Translations under genes and position numbers: made by a program
Notes under the pieces: generated by a model
Databases searched by the model: none
What the model was told of the DNA's origin: nothing
The model's input: the letters and a program-made list of their open reading frames with translations, nothing else
NCBI RefSeq assembly: GCF_001046895.1
Contig: NZ_CAQI01000042.1
Location: 62,001-126,000 of the forward strand
Direction: 5' to 3'
DNA length: 64,000 nt
DNA from: Pseudarthrobacter siccitolerans
GTDB lineage: Bacteria > Actinomycetota > Actinomycetes > Actinomycetales > Micrococcaceae
Shown: positions 46,488-55,071 of the stretch, piece by piece
Layout of the letters: each line of letters starts with the position of its first letter
Numbering within the stretch: position 1 is the stretch's first letter

Positions 46488-47567
46488 GATGGGCTTGTGG
46501 CGGGCAGAGGGCGGCCAACTCAGCCGGATCGTGCCGGTATCAATCGGCTTGGAATCCCAGTTGGAGGGCTACATCGAGTCTGACCCGTCAGTGCTTGGCG
46601 AGCCGCTTCTCGTCATTGGCGGCAGGTTCCGACGGCACATGGGGGATTCGTAGATCTGCTCGCGCTGGACGAAACGGCGTCGCTGCACGTAATCGAACTC
46701 AAACGCGACAAGACTCCACGCGATGTTGCCGCTCAAACCCTCGATTATGGCTCGTGGGCAGCGACCCTTGGCCGAAGCGAGATCGACAATATCTTCGCCA
46801 CCTACCGTCCAGGCCTTGCTCTTGAAGAAGCGTTTGCCGATCGTTTCGGCGACACTCTTCCGGAAGAGGTCAACACTGCACAAGAATTTACAATCGTTGC
46901 CGCCAGCGTTGACAACGCTACCGAGCGCATCGTGCGGTTCCTCAATGAAGACTTCGATGTTCCCATCAACGTCGTCTTCTTCAGACATTTTCAGGACAAC
47001 GGATCTTCGTACCTTGCACGCAGCTGGCTGGTCGATCATAGCGAACAAGCCAAGTCATCCGTTTCCGCGATCTCGCGGAAGAACAAGACACGTGAGCCTT
47101 GGAACGGGTCTGACTGGTACGTCTCATTTGGTGAAGAGCCAACAGGCCGGCAATGGGTCGACGGTATGAAGTACGGTTTCGTCTCGGGCGGTGGCGGCAA
47201 GAGATACTCACAGACGCTCAAGAATCTGCCGATTGGTGCCAGAGTCTTCGCCTACATTCCCAAGATTGGGTATGTAGGAGTTGGTACCGTCGCCGGCGAA
47301 GCCCAGCGATACGACCAAAGCACGCTTCTCGTGAACGGGGCCGAGCGACAGCTGCGTGAACTCGACCTTTCCGGGAATTATCGCCACGAGGGCGATGAGA
47401 GCGACGACAATGCTGAATGGGTTGTTCCGGTTGAATGGATACGGGCCGTTCCGCAAACGCAGGCCGTGCGGAAAACGGGCCTTTTCGCCAACCAGAACAC
47501 GGCTACAAGGCTGCGAAACCAGTTCACGATCGAGCACGTGACCGCTGCTTTCGGGCTTGATAGCTGA
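46477..47567 (+). pseudogene. DUF91/NucS-like PD-(D/E)XK nuclease with a frameshift
   Basis: Begins at ATG 46477 inside the end of the GIY-YIG gene: MAVEMGLWRAEGGQLSRI, then LESQLEGYIESDPSVLGEPLLVIG, the usual N-terminus of DUF91 proteins. That frame stops at TAG 46651. The matching continuation is in another frame: RQVPTAHGGFVDLLALDE, then HVIELKRDKTPRDVAAQTLDYGSW with the E-x-K nuclease core, and on to the stop at 47567. Adding one base near 46618-46622 (GGCGG to GGCCGG) would restore a protein of about 363 residues. Either a true loss of this subunit or a sequence error. C-terminal 200 residues may be a second domain (WYVSFGEEPTGRQWVDG). Confidence 0.75.
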
Positions 47568-47677
47568 GCATCGGCGGATTGCCCATCGAGGGTTATGCGG
47601 ACAAGAGCGGTCGCGAATAGCAGGCCTGACCCTCACCTGAGGCGACTCTTGTCGAACCAGGCCGCGGTGGGAGAATC

Positions 47678-48535
47678 GTGAGGATGACGACGGCGCTTCC
47701 CGACCTCTGGACCGACTGGTGCTCGGTCATGGGCGTGCCTGCCGGAAGAATCGACGAGGCCACAGTCTCTCGCTTTGTGCAGCAGGTACAGCCGTCCCGG
47801 GCTGTGCTCATGACACTGCGCCGGCGGCTTGCTCCCAAAGATCCACCAGCCCCCGCGTGGCCGCGCGGGCACAGGGAGGACGCCGGCTCACTGCAGCGGC
47901 TGATCCGGCGCGGGACGGCGATCATCCAGCACCCCGGCACGCACTGGGTCTTCCGGCTGCGGCTGCGTAGGATGCTGTTCGCTGCGGTGCTACTCGCGCC
48001 TACCTCGCATGGAGGCCTCGGGCTGGACAGGGCGGGGGCGCTTGGGTTGCGGCCGGACAGGATGCGCGAGCTGCGCCAGTGGATTGGCATCGCCGAGGAC
48101 CCGAGCGCCTGCCCGGCGTGCGCCACCTGGTCGTGGCTTGATGTCATCGGCACCAACAGCGGGTGGTCGCACAGTTCCGTCCGGGTCCTGGGACACCGCC
48201 GCGACGAAGTAGGCTCCGCGCACCGGCACCTGCGACCGGATCCCAATCCGGATTGGCACCTCTCCATCGGCTTGCTGCCAGCCGTGGACCGCTGGGGATG
48301 GATCGATGCCTACCGCTCCATGCACCCATCCTCGCTGTCGGCGGTCATCAGTGCCGCGGCCCTGCTGCTCGACGGTCCGGAGCCCGCACCTGCGCCGGTG
48401 CCTGCTGCAGCTGCGATGCCGGCCAGCCCCCGGCGGCAGATGTCGCGTGAGGAGGAAGAGCAGATCCTCAAGCGCGCCGACGAATTGACCGCGCGCGTCG
48501 AGGCGATCCTTCGCGAGTTCGATACCGGCCGATAA
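47678..48535 (+). CDS. hypothetical protein with CxxC motif
   Basis: A 285-residue protein without a family I can name. The middle holds CPACATWSWLDVIGTNSGWS, with a single C-x2-C and several tryptophans, then HRHLRPDPNPDWHLS. The end is Ala/Pro-rich followed by a short coiled coil (SREEEEQILKRADELTARVEA). GTG at 47678 has GGGAG just upstream; ATG 47684 is an alternative. The preceding defence operon ends 110 bases earlier. It is followed closely by a 56-residue gene. Confidence 0.6.
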   Translation: MRMTTALPDLWTDWCSVMGVPAGRIDEATVSRFVQQVQPSRAVLMTLRRRLAPKDPPAPAWPRGHREDAGSLQRLIRRGTAIIQHPGTHWVFRLRLRRMLFAAVLLAPTSHGGLGLDRAGALGLRPDRMRELRQWIGIAEDPSACPACATWSWLDVIGTNSGWSHSSVRVLGHRRDEVGSAHRHLRPDPNPDWHLSIGLLPAVDRWGWIDAYRSMHPSSLSAVISAAALLLDGPEPAPAPVPAAAAMPASPRRQMSREEEEQILKRADELTARVEAILREFDTGR

Positions 48536-48545
48536 AGTCGTGTGT

Positions 48546-48716
48546 ATGGGATTCAACTGGGAGCAGGTCCTCGGGACCAAGGGTGCAGACCTCTCCGACA
48601 CCTACGACCAGAGCGCCTCGGACGCGTTGTACCAGGACCACCCGGGCGCGGCTCCGCCAGCAAGTCCGGAAGACCCGGGCGATGAGGTCGTCCGCCTGCC
48701 GTTCGACGAGAGCTGA
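48546..48716 (+). CDS. small acidic hypothetical protein
   Basis: A 56-residue frame MGFNWEQVLGTKGADLSDTYDQ, acidic with a Pro-rich stretch, ending VVRLPFDES. It starts 10 bases after the previous gene. No known family; the paired position suggests co-expression with it. Confidence 0.5.
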   Translation: MGFNWEQVLGTKGADLSDTYDQSASDALYQDHPGAAPPASPEDPGDEVVRLPFDES

Positions 48717-49446
48717 GCCTTCAAACTCCCACGCCGGGGTGTCCGTTTTGAGACATAACCTAAGCAGCGCGCATGCACACTTAAGTGTGTAGTCCCCCAG
48801 GTCTATGTCCTTAAACGTGTATGCGTGAGGCAACCGAGCGATGGCCGACTTGCCGTCAAACCTGGGCGGTATTCATCGCGCCGATGCAGCGCCTGCCCGA
48901 GCCTGGCTCCGAGCTGCTGCCCGGGTTCGCCGTGGGCGACGTGCGAGCGGTGAATGCGGGCCTCGACGCTGCAGTGAAGGCCAGAGGACCTAAGCCATCT
49001 CACGGCGGTCTGCGGTCTGCGGATGGTCCTGAACTCCATCAGCCCTGGGCCTCGGCCCGACCTTCCGCACGTCTGTATCGACCCCCAGGGTCTTCGCCCC
49101 CACGTGTCAGGTTGAGTTCCGACCCACTCGTGACCTTGTCAGGAAAGAATGAAATGCACTCTGTTGTGACAGGTGTGGAGTTTGCCGATAAATGGCGGCG
49201 TTTTGTGATCGCTCTTTGTCGCACCACTGCGCGCCGGCTGTCTTGATTCTCTATGGTTCCGAGGCGCAGAGGTTTAGAGACGCCGAATCGGATTAGGAGA
49301 ACGAGCTGGGCTTCTCATGACACAGCCGTCGAGGAACCGAACCCCTGCGGCCTCATGGCTCAATGGGTAGTAGCTTCATGCCGCAATCCTGCTTTCCTGG
49401 CACGGCATTTCTCGGGGTCTTTCGGCTGGGAGAACGCTCTAACGAG
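48717..49446. other. gap containing repeat A
   Basis: No supported gene over 730 bases. It contains a 12-base palindrome ACACTTAAGTGT (48777-48788) and the left copy of the imperfect repeat described separately. Probably the edge of an inserted metal-resistance block. Confidence 0.45.
48809..48953 (+). repeat. imperfect direct repeat, copy A
   Basis: Similar to 57176-57305. The best part is 48886-48953 against 57241-57305, differing by a 3-base gap and a few substitutions. A second conserved part is the CTTAAxCxTGTATGCGTGA block at 48810. The open frame here reads MREATERW and then RLPEPGSELLPGFAVGDVRAV; the other copy is broken by a stop. The pair brackets the cadmium/thiol block. Confidence 0.7.
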
Positions 49447-49749
49447 TTAGGACCTTGAGCGCAGCGCGGCCTGAAGATCCTCTTGCGAGGGCAGCCCCGC
49501 CAACCCGGCAGGGCTTTTGTAGACCCTGCATGTCAGGGCCGGCGATGCAGGTGATGGGAACAGGTCCTGGCCGTCTGCGATGAAGGACGGCGAGCCGTGG
49601 AAGTGCAGTGCTGTGGCTTGTTCCTCAGTGTCCAGCTGCAAAACACGCACGTGCCCGGCGGCGTTTTCGGCTGCCAATGCCTGACGGAACAGATCCAGGG
49701 CCGGAGCACTATTTGGGCAGCCGGCAATGATCCGCAGTTCGTAGTCCAT
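49447..49749 (-). CDS. thioredoxin-like small protein (paralogue of the one at 61833)
   Basis: A 100-residue protein starting MDYELRIIAGCPNSAPAL: a thioredoxin-fold N-terminus with a single C-P instead of CxxC. It continues with HFHGSPSFIADGQDLFP (cis-proline-like SP) and CRVYKSPAGLAGLPSQEDL. The protein at 61833-62144 has the same plan (DECPNSDQA, FAGSPTITIDGTDIFP, CRVYQTPQGLSGLP), so the two are paralogues. Both lie in metal-resistance blocks; they may handle metal-thiol adducts. Last gene of the minus-strand ccdA run. Confidence 0.75.
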   Translation of the reverse strand: MDYELRIIAGCPNSAPALDLFRQALAAENAAGHVRVLQLDTEEQATALHFHGSPSFIADGQDLFPSPASPALTCRVYKSPAGLAGLPSQEDLQAALRSRS

Positions 49750-49801
49750 ATCTCTCCAGTATTCAGCCGAGCGAGCTTTGCGCTCCTCCCGTCAGCGGCG
49801 G

Positions 49802-50449
49802 TCAGTCCTCATCCTCGTCTTCTACGAGTTCGCCTTCCCAGGCTTCTTTGCCTTCCCAGATGGCGAAGGCGGCGATGATGAAGCCGGCGACGGGGTCCAG
49901 CCAGGCCGCGCCGGTGAGCTCGTACAGGCCGACGCCGAGGAGCGTGGAGATGCTGAGAAGCACACAGATTTTGGTTTCTGCTGCGTCGGCCAGGATCAGG
50001 TTGTCCTGCAGCCGGGTTCCGACGCGTTTTTTCATGGCAGCGAGGAAGGGCATCACGATAATGGACAGCACGAGAATGGCAATGCTTACCGGGGAGCTTT
50101 CGGGAGCTTCGCCCTCGATCAGACTCATGGTGCCTTCATAGGTGACGTAGGCGGCGAGGATGAAGAACGTGACGGCAACCAGCTTGAGCGCGATTCGTTC
50201 TTTTCGTTCATCGGCGTGACCGTGCCGGAGCCGGGCGGCGAGCCGGATTCCCACGAGGACGGCTGCGATTGATTCGATGCCGGAGTCGATGCCGAACCCG
50301 ACCACGGAGACCAGTCCGGCGATGAGGCCTGCGGTCACGGCGATGGTGCCCTCAACGATGTTATAACCGACGGTGAACTGGGCCAGGCGAAGGCCCTTGC
50401 GGGTGAGCTGTTCGGTTTGTTCCGGTGTGAGTGTACCGCCGGCTTCCAT
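49802..50449 (-). CDS. CDF-like cation transporter
   Basis: A 215-residue membrane protein with about six helices. The first metal site looks like GFGIDSGIES (helix 2) and the second like LADAAETK (helix 5), as in cation diffusion facilitators. It lacks the C-terminal cytoplasmic metal domain of full-length CDF proteins (about 300 residues) and ends in a very acidic tail (WEGELVEDEDED), which might bind metal. Probably exports Zn/Cd or a similar divalent ion. On the minus strand after tlpA and ccdA, divergent from the cad operon. Confidence 0.75.
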   Translation of the reverse strand: MEAGGTLTPEQTEQLTRKGLRLAQFTVGYNIVEGTIAVTAGLIAGLVSVVGFGIDSGIESIAAVLVGIRLAARLRHGHADERKERIALKLVAVTFFILAAYVTYEGTMSLIEGEAPESSPVSIAILVLSIIVMPFLAAMKKRVGTRLQDNLILADAAETKICVLLSISTLLGVGLYELTGAAWLDPVAGFIIAAFAIWEGKEAWEGELVEDEDED

Positions 50450-50618
50450 TGTTCGCTCCCTGTTTCGTGCTTGCAGAATCGAAAAGGGTGACCGGCCCGT
50501 AGGCGTTTTGGGTCGGCCCTCTTTGCTGCCTTAGAGAGTGAGGCCCCTACAGCTGTCCCACCGCGAAGGCCGCATGACACCGATAATATCGCTTAAGGGC
50601 GATTGATAGGCATGCCTC

Positions 50619-51251
50619 TTAGAGGGTTTCCTTCAGTGCGGTGGTGATGAGGGCTTTGAGGGTGCCCTTTTCGGCGAGGCCGAGCACGCGGGCGCTGACC
50701 CTGCCCTGTTTGTCCAGCACGAGGGTGGTGGGCACTGCCCGTGGAGGAACGTAGTCCGCCAGGGCGAGCAGGATGCTGCCGTCGGCGTCATCGAAGCTGG
50801 GGTAGGTTGTGCCGAAGGTGCGTTCAAAGGCGGCGGCCGTGGCTGCGGTGTCGCGCAGGTTGATGCCATAGAACAGGACGCCGTCGTTTTTGTTTTCCTG
50901 GTACAGGGCCTCCAGCGTGGGCGCTTCGGTGCGGCACGGCGCGCACGCCGCGTACCAGACGTTCAGGACTGTCACTGATCCCCGCCAGTCGCTGGCGTTG
51001 ATGACCGTGCCGTCGTAGAGCGGGCCTTCCATCTCCACTGGGGCGCTCCTGTCAGCGGGGGCGAATTCGGAGACGGAGCCGTCGCCGGCGATGTAGTTTT
51101 TGTTGTCCCCGGCCCGCGCCTGGGCCGCGAGGGAGTCAGCGGGGGCGGCGCAGCCGGCCAGAAGCAAGGCCCCTGATGCCATGCCCAGCAGGAGGCTGCG
51201 ACGGCCGGGCTTTGATTCGGCGGCTGATGATGGGTTTGAGGGGACGTTCAC
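50619..51251 (-). CDS. TlpA/ResA-like thioredoxin lipoprotein
   Basis: A 210-residue exported thiol-disulfide protein. The N-terminus has a twin-Arg-like GRRSLLLGMASG followed by a lipobox LLAGC (C34). The thioredoxin active site is C103-A-P-C106 (WYAACAPCRTEAP) and the cis-Pro loop is RAVPTTLVLD. It likely reduces disulfides outside the membrane with electrons from the CcdA protein coded 18 bases upstream. In this setting it may keep exported metal-binding thiols or DsbA-type partners in balance. Confidence 0.88.
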   Translation of the reverse strand: MNVPSNPSSAAESKPGRRSLLLGMASGALLLAGCAAPADSLAAQARAGDNKNYIAGDGSVSEFAPADRSAPVEMEGPLYDGTVINASDWRGSVTVLNVWYAACAPCRTEAPTLEALYQENKNDGVLFYGINLRDTAATAAAFERTFGTTYPSFDDADGSILLALADYVPPRAVPTTLVLDKQGRVSARVLGLAEKGTLKALITTALKETL

Positions 51252-51269
51252 AGGTGCGGTCCTTTCGTT

Positions 51270-52019
51270 CTATACGGGGGTGGTGATGGTCCCGGCGAGG
51301 TTCTGCAGCTGGTAAATCCAGAGCATCCAAACCCCGGAGAGCATCAGGATTCCGACGAGGATGAGCAGCGAACCGCCAACGATGTTGAACGTGCGGATGT
51401 GCCGGCGGATGAAACCCAGGGTCCTGGTGACCCAGTTCAGGCCCAGCGCGACCAGCACAAAGGGGATTCCCAGCCCGAGGCAGTAGACGAAGCCCAGCAG
51501 TGCTCCGCGCCAGGGGTCCCCGGTGGTGGTGCTCAGCGCAAGGACTGCGCTGAGTGTCGGCCCCATGCATGGTGTCCAGCCGAGGCCGAAGACGATACCC
51601 AGCAGCGGTGCCCCGGCGATGCCGGTCCTCGGTCGGAAGGGCAGTTTCCGGGTGGTCTGGAGGAAGGAGAAGCTGCCGACCAGGACCAGGCCCATCAGGA
51701 CCACGAACACGCCCAGGGCGCGGATGAGGGTGTCCTGCCACTGCACCAGCCAGCCGCCGATGACACCAAAAGCTGCCCCGTACAGCGTTAATACAGCGGC
51801 GAAGCCGAGAATGAAAAGACCGACACCGGTCAGGACCCGCCGCCGGTTATCCGGCTGTGTCGGGTCGGTAAGCCCTGAGACGTAGCCCAGGTAGCCGGGC
51901 ACCAGCGGAAGGATGCAGGGGGAGATAAACGACACGGTCCCGGCGGTCATGGCCAGTGGCATAGCCACGAGCAGGGCCCCGGACTGCACCATTTCGGCGA
52001 AAAAGCCGCCAATGCTCAT
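51270..52019 (-). CDS. ccdA: CcdA-type transmembrane thiol-reductant carrier
   Basis: A 249-residue six-helix protein of the CcdA/DsbD family moving electrons from cytoplasmic thioredoxin outward. The two redox cysteines are in [20 protein letters not shown] (C35) and [11 protein letters not shown]. It lies directly before the TlpA-like gene and the two clearly work together. Divergent from the CmtR-like regulator, 159 bases away, so its promoter may share the operator region. Confidence 0.9.
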   Translation of the reverse strand: MSIGGFFAEMVQSGALLVAMPLAMTAGTVSFISPCILPLVPGYLGYVSGLTDPTQPDNRRRVLTGVGLFILGFAAVLTLYGAAFGVIGGWLVQWQDTLIRALGVFVVLMGLVLVGSFSFLQTTRKLPFRPRTGIAGAPLLGIVFGLGWTPCMGPTLSAVLALSTTTGDPWRGALLGFVYCLGLGIPFVLVALGLNWVTRTLGFIRRHIRTFNIVGGSLLILVGILMLSGVWMLWIYQLQNLAGTITTPV

Positions 52020-52130
52020 CAGTTTTTCTCCGGTCAGTATGTGAAGCTCTGCTTCACCCGCTGCAACCTGCCCGGACCCATTTCGGAAGGGTCATGGCGG
52101 GGTTCAGGGGGCTGGGGTGTCGTTTCGACG

Positions 52131-52186
52131 TTACAGTATCCGGGCGATGACATCATAAATCTGCGCTATCATCGTCATGTGACGAT
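52131..52186 (+). promoter_or_regulatory. promoter and operator of the cmtR-cadA operon
   Basis: TTACAG at 52131-52136 and CATAAA at 52154-52159 are 17 bases apart and could be -35 and -10. ATCGTCA-TG-TGACGAT at 52171-52186 is a 7-bp inverted repeat that overlaps the GTG start of the regulator (52179), a good place for an ArsR-family repressor to block transcription. Confidence 0.5.
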
Positions 52187-52565
52187 TGAACCTGTGGTTT
52201 CCGCTGATCCATGCAGCCAACTCAGTCCCGCAGCGGCGCTGTTCCATTCCCTCGGGGACCCGACCCGCTTGAGCATCGTGAAGCGCATGGCCGGCGGCGA
52301 GGTCCGCGTCGGTGACCTCACAGCAGAGCTGGGCCTGGCCCAGTCCACCGTCTCTGCCCACGTCGCATGCCTGCGCGATTGCGGCCTGGTGGAAGGCCGG
52401 GTGCAGGGCCGCAGCGTGTACTACTCACTGTCCCGCCCGGAACTGATGGACATGCTCGCCCAGGCCGAGGTCCTCCTTGCCGCCACCGGCAACGCGGTCA
52501 GCTTGTGCCCGAACTACGGCACCGGCAGCACCGGCGCAGCCCTGACGAAGGAGAACGCACAATGA
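52179..52565 (+). CDS. CmtR-like ArsR/SmtB metal sensor
   Basis: A 128-residue winged-helix repressor releasing DNA when it binds metal. The recognition helix region is LAQSTVSAHVACLRDCGLV. The cysteine pattern C64-x3-C68 plus C110 matches mycobacterial CmtR (C57, C61, C102), which senses Cd and Pb, better than CadC. The frame is open upstream to 52041 but GTG 52179 gives family length and lies just after the promoter. Its TGA overlaps the ATG of cadA (ATGA). Confidence 0.85.
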   Translation: MTIEPVVSADPCSQLSPAAALFHSLGDPTRLSIVKRMAGGEVRVGDLTAELGLAQSTVSAHVACLRDCGLVEGRVQGRSVYYSLSRPELMDMLAQAEVLLAATGNAVSLCPNYGTGSTGAALTKENAQ

Positions 52566-54517
52566 GCGACGCCTGCGGCTGCAGCGACGAGAAGACAGAG
52601 ACCGGCGAATCCGAAGAAGCGGAGGAAGCCGTAGGTTTCTGGCAGGTCACCGAGGTCCGGGCGGCCGCGGTTTCCGGTGCGCTGCTTCTCGCGGCATGGA
52701 TCGCATCGTTGGCCGGGGGGCCCCAATGGCTGACACTTCCTCTGGAGATCGCCGCGCTGATCGTCGCGGCCTGGACGTTCGTTCCCTCCACCCTCCGCCG
52801 CCTCATGCAGGGCAAAATCGGGGTCGGAACCCTGATGACGATCGCTGCTGTCGGCGCTGTCGCTCTCGGGGAGTTCGAGGAAGCGGCCATGCTGGCCTTC
52901 CTCTACGCGATCTCTGAGGGACTCGAGGAGTACTCGCTGGCGAAAACCCGCCGTGGCCTGCGCGCCTTGCTGGACCTTGTCCCGGCCGAGGCGACCGTCC
53001 TTCGCGACGGCACCGAGGTCACTGTGGACCCGGCAGAACTCGTCCTCGGGGACCGGATGGTTGTCCGGCCCGGAGAACGCCTGGCCACCGACGGCAGGAT
53101 CCTCACCGGCCGCACGTCCCTGGACACCTCGGCGCTGACCGGCGAATCCGTCCCGGTCGAAGCCGGGCCGGGCAGCGAGGTCTACGCCGGGTCAATCAAC
53201 GGCACTGGCCCGCTCGAGGTGGAAGTCACCAGCACCGCGGAAAACAACTCCCTGGCCAGGATCGTGCACATCGTGGAGGCCGAGCAGTCCCGCAAGGGCC
53301 CGGGCCAGCGCCTGGCCGACTCCGTCGCCAAAAAGCTCGTCCCCGGCATCCTGATCGCCGCGGCCCTGATCATCGTCTTCGGCTTCATCGTCGGCGAACC
53401 GCTGCTGTGGTTCGAACGCGCCCTCGTCGTCCTGGTCGCGGCTTCACCCTGCGCCCTGGCCATCTCCGTACCCGTCACGGTCGTCGCGTCCGTCGGTGCT
53501 GCCAGCCGCATCGGCGTGCTCATCAAGGGCGGCGGTGCCCTGGAAACACTCGGCAAAATCCGCACTATTGCCCTGGACAAGACCGGAACGCTCACCCGGA
53601 ACAAGCCCGCTGTCATTGATGTCGCCGCGGCCGGCACCGCGACCAGGGAACACGTCCTGGCCCTCGCGGCCGGCCTGGAGGCCCGCAGCGAACACCCGCT
53701 GGCCCGCGCCATCCTCGCCGCCGCCGAAGACCGGGCGGCCGTAACCGATGTCGACACCGTCCCCGGCGCAGGCCTGACAGGCCGGTTCGAGGGCAGGACC
53801 GTCCGCCTTGGCCGGCCGGGCTGGATCGACGCCGGAGCCATGGCTGCAGAGGTCGAACGGATGCAGCATGACGGTGCCACCGCCGTCCTGATTGAGGACG
53901 ACGGCCAGGTTATCGGGGCTGTCGCGGTCCGTGACGAGCTGCGACCCGAAACCCGTGAAGTCATTGCCCGGCTCAGTGCCTCCGGCTACACCACGGTTAT
54001 GCTCACCGGTGACAACCTCATCACCGCCACGGCGCTGGGGAAGGCCGCCGGTATCACGGAAGTCCATGCCGACCTCCGGCCCGAGGACAAGGCCGAGATC
54101 ATCCGCACGCTCCAGGGCCGTGCCCCCACCGCGATGGTCGGCGACGGCGTCAATGACGCCCCGGCTTTGGCGACCGCCGACAGCGGCATCGCCATGGGCG
54201 CGATGGGCACCGACGTCGCGATCGAAACCGCGGACATCGCCCTGATGGGTGAGGACCTGAACCACCTTCCCCAGGTCCTCGACCACGCCCGCAGGACCCG
54301 GAGCATCATGCTCCAGAACGTGGGGCTGTCCCTGGCGCTGATCGCGGTACTGATACCACTGGCGCTGTTCGGCATGCTCGGCCTGGCCGCCGTCGTCCTC
54401 ATCCACGAACTGGCCGAAATCGTCGTGATCGCCAACGGCGTCAGGGCAGGCCGGATCAGCCGCAAGACCACGTCCAACGCCGCCAAGCCCGCCCCGGCGC
54501 TGGAACCGGCAGCGTGA
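52562..54517 (+). CDS. cadA: heavy-metal P1B-type ATPase (Cd/Zn/Pb exporter)
   Basis: A 651-residue metal-exporting ATPase. It has a short Cys-rich start MSDACGCSDEK, instead of a full metal-binding domain. The TGES phosphatase loop, the ion-path motif S295-P296-C297 (AASPCALAIS, in place of the common CPC), D339-KTGT phosphorylation site, SEHPLA nucleotide motif and GDGVNDAPAL hinge are intact. Eight membrane helices are expected. ATG 52562 overlaps the cmtR-like stop; the longer upstream frame is a shadow of that gene. Regulated with it by metal. Confidence 0.93.
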   Translation: MSDACGCSDEKTETGESEEAEEAVGFWQVTEVRAAAVSGALLLAAWIASLAGGPQWLTLPLEIAALIVAAWTFVPSTLRRLMQGKIGVGTLMTIAAVGAVALGEFEEAAMLAFLYAISEGLEEYSLAKTRRGLRALLDLVPAEATVLRDGTEVTVDPAELVLGDRMVVRPGERLATDGRILTGRTSLDTSALTGESVPVEAGPGSEVYAGSINGTGPLEVEVTSTAENNSLARIVHIVEAEQSRKGPGQRLADSVAKKLVPGILIAAALIIVFGFIVGEPLLWFERALVVLVAASPCALAISVPVTVVASVGAASRIGVLIKGGGALETLGKIRTIALDKTGTLTRNKPAVIDVAAAGTATREHVLALAAGLEARSEHPLARAILAAAEDRAAVTDVDTVPGAGLTGRFEGRTVRLGRPGWIDAGAMAAEVERMQHDGATAVLIEDDGQVIGAVAVRDELRPETREVIARLSASGYTTVMLTGDNLITATALGKAAGITEVHADLRPEDKAEIIRTLQGRAPTAMVGDGVNDAPALATADSGIAMGAMGTDVAIETADIALMGEDLNHLPQVLDHARRTRSIMLQNVGLSLALIAVLIPLALFGMLGLAAVVLIHELAEIVVIANGVRAGRISRKTTSNAAKPAPALEPAA

Positions 54518-55020
54518 GCGCCGATACCGCTGTGCCGGATGCGCCCGCCCGGCAGTCCCGACGGTCCAGGACGGTGCTGCTTCTGGTGGCTGCCGTCCTG
54601 GCCGCAGCCGACCTGGTTGTCAAAGCCGTAGCCGAAGCGCTGCTCTCCACCGGCGTGACGACCGATCTGGGGCCGATCAACATCCGGCTGCTCTATAACC
54701 GCGGTGTCGCGTTCAGCCTCGGCGCGGACCTGGCACCGTGGGTCGTCATCGCCGCGACCGGGCTGATCATTGCGGCCCTGATCTGGTACACCGTCACCAC
54801 TGCCCCTGCCATGCCCGGCCTCTCCCGGGCAGGAGCGGCCATGCTGCTCGGAGGAGCCACCGGGAACTTCATTGACAGGCTCGACGGGCAAGGGGTCGTG
54901 GACTATCTGCACAGCGGCTGGTTCCCTACCTTCAACCTCGCCGACGTGTTCGTCACCACCGGAGTAGCCCTCCTGGTCCTGGGAACCATACTGTCCCCGC
55001 GGTCACGGACTGGCGACTGA
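54514..55020 (+). CDS. lspA: signal peptidase II (lipoprotein signal peptidase)
   Basis: A 168-residue four-helix aspartic protease cleaving lipoprotein signals in the membrane. The catalytic aspartates are in GNFIDRL and FNLADVF, with NRGVAFSLG as the third family block. GTG overlaps the cadA stop (GTGA). A second lspA linked to cadA is a known arrangement in metal-resistance plasmids and islands; the housekeeping copy would be elsewhere. It may process lipoproteins of this block such as the TlpA-like protein. Confidence 0.93.
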   Translation: MSADTAVPDAPARQSRRSRTVLLLVAAVLAAADLVVKAVAEALLSTGVTTDLGPINIRLLYNRGVAFSLGADLAPWVVIAATGLIIAALIWYTVTTAPAMPGLSRAGAAMLLGGATGNFIDRLDGQGVVDYLHSGWFPTFNLADVFVTTGVALLVLGTILSPRSRTGD

Positions 55021-55071
55021 GCCCTCCTTCCGCCCTTCACCGGCCGCGCTGGCCTTGGAAAGGATGCACCC

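Noticed and set aside
39471-48819. Shared 10-mer CTTAAACGTG at 39471 and 48810 as possible attachment core
   Set aside because: Ten bases are expected by chance in 64 kb and no longer match surrounds them.
49340-49410. tRNA-like GGCTCAATGGGTAGTAGC stretch
   Set aside because: I could not fold an acceptor stem and T-arm with a GGTTCGAATCC-type loop around it.
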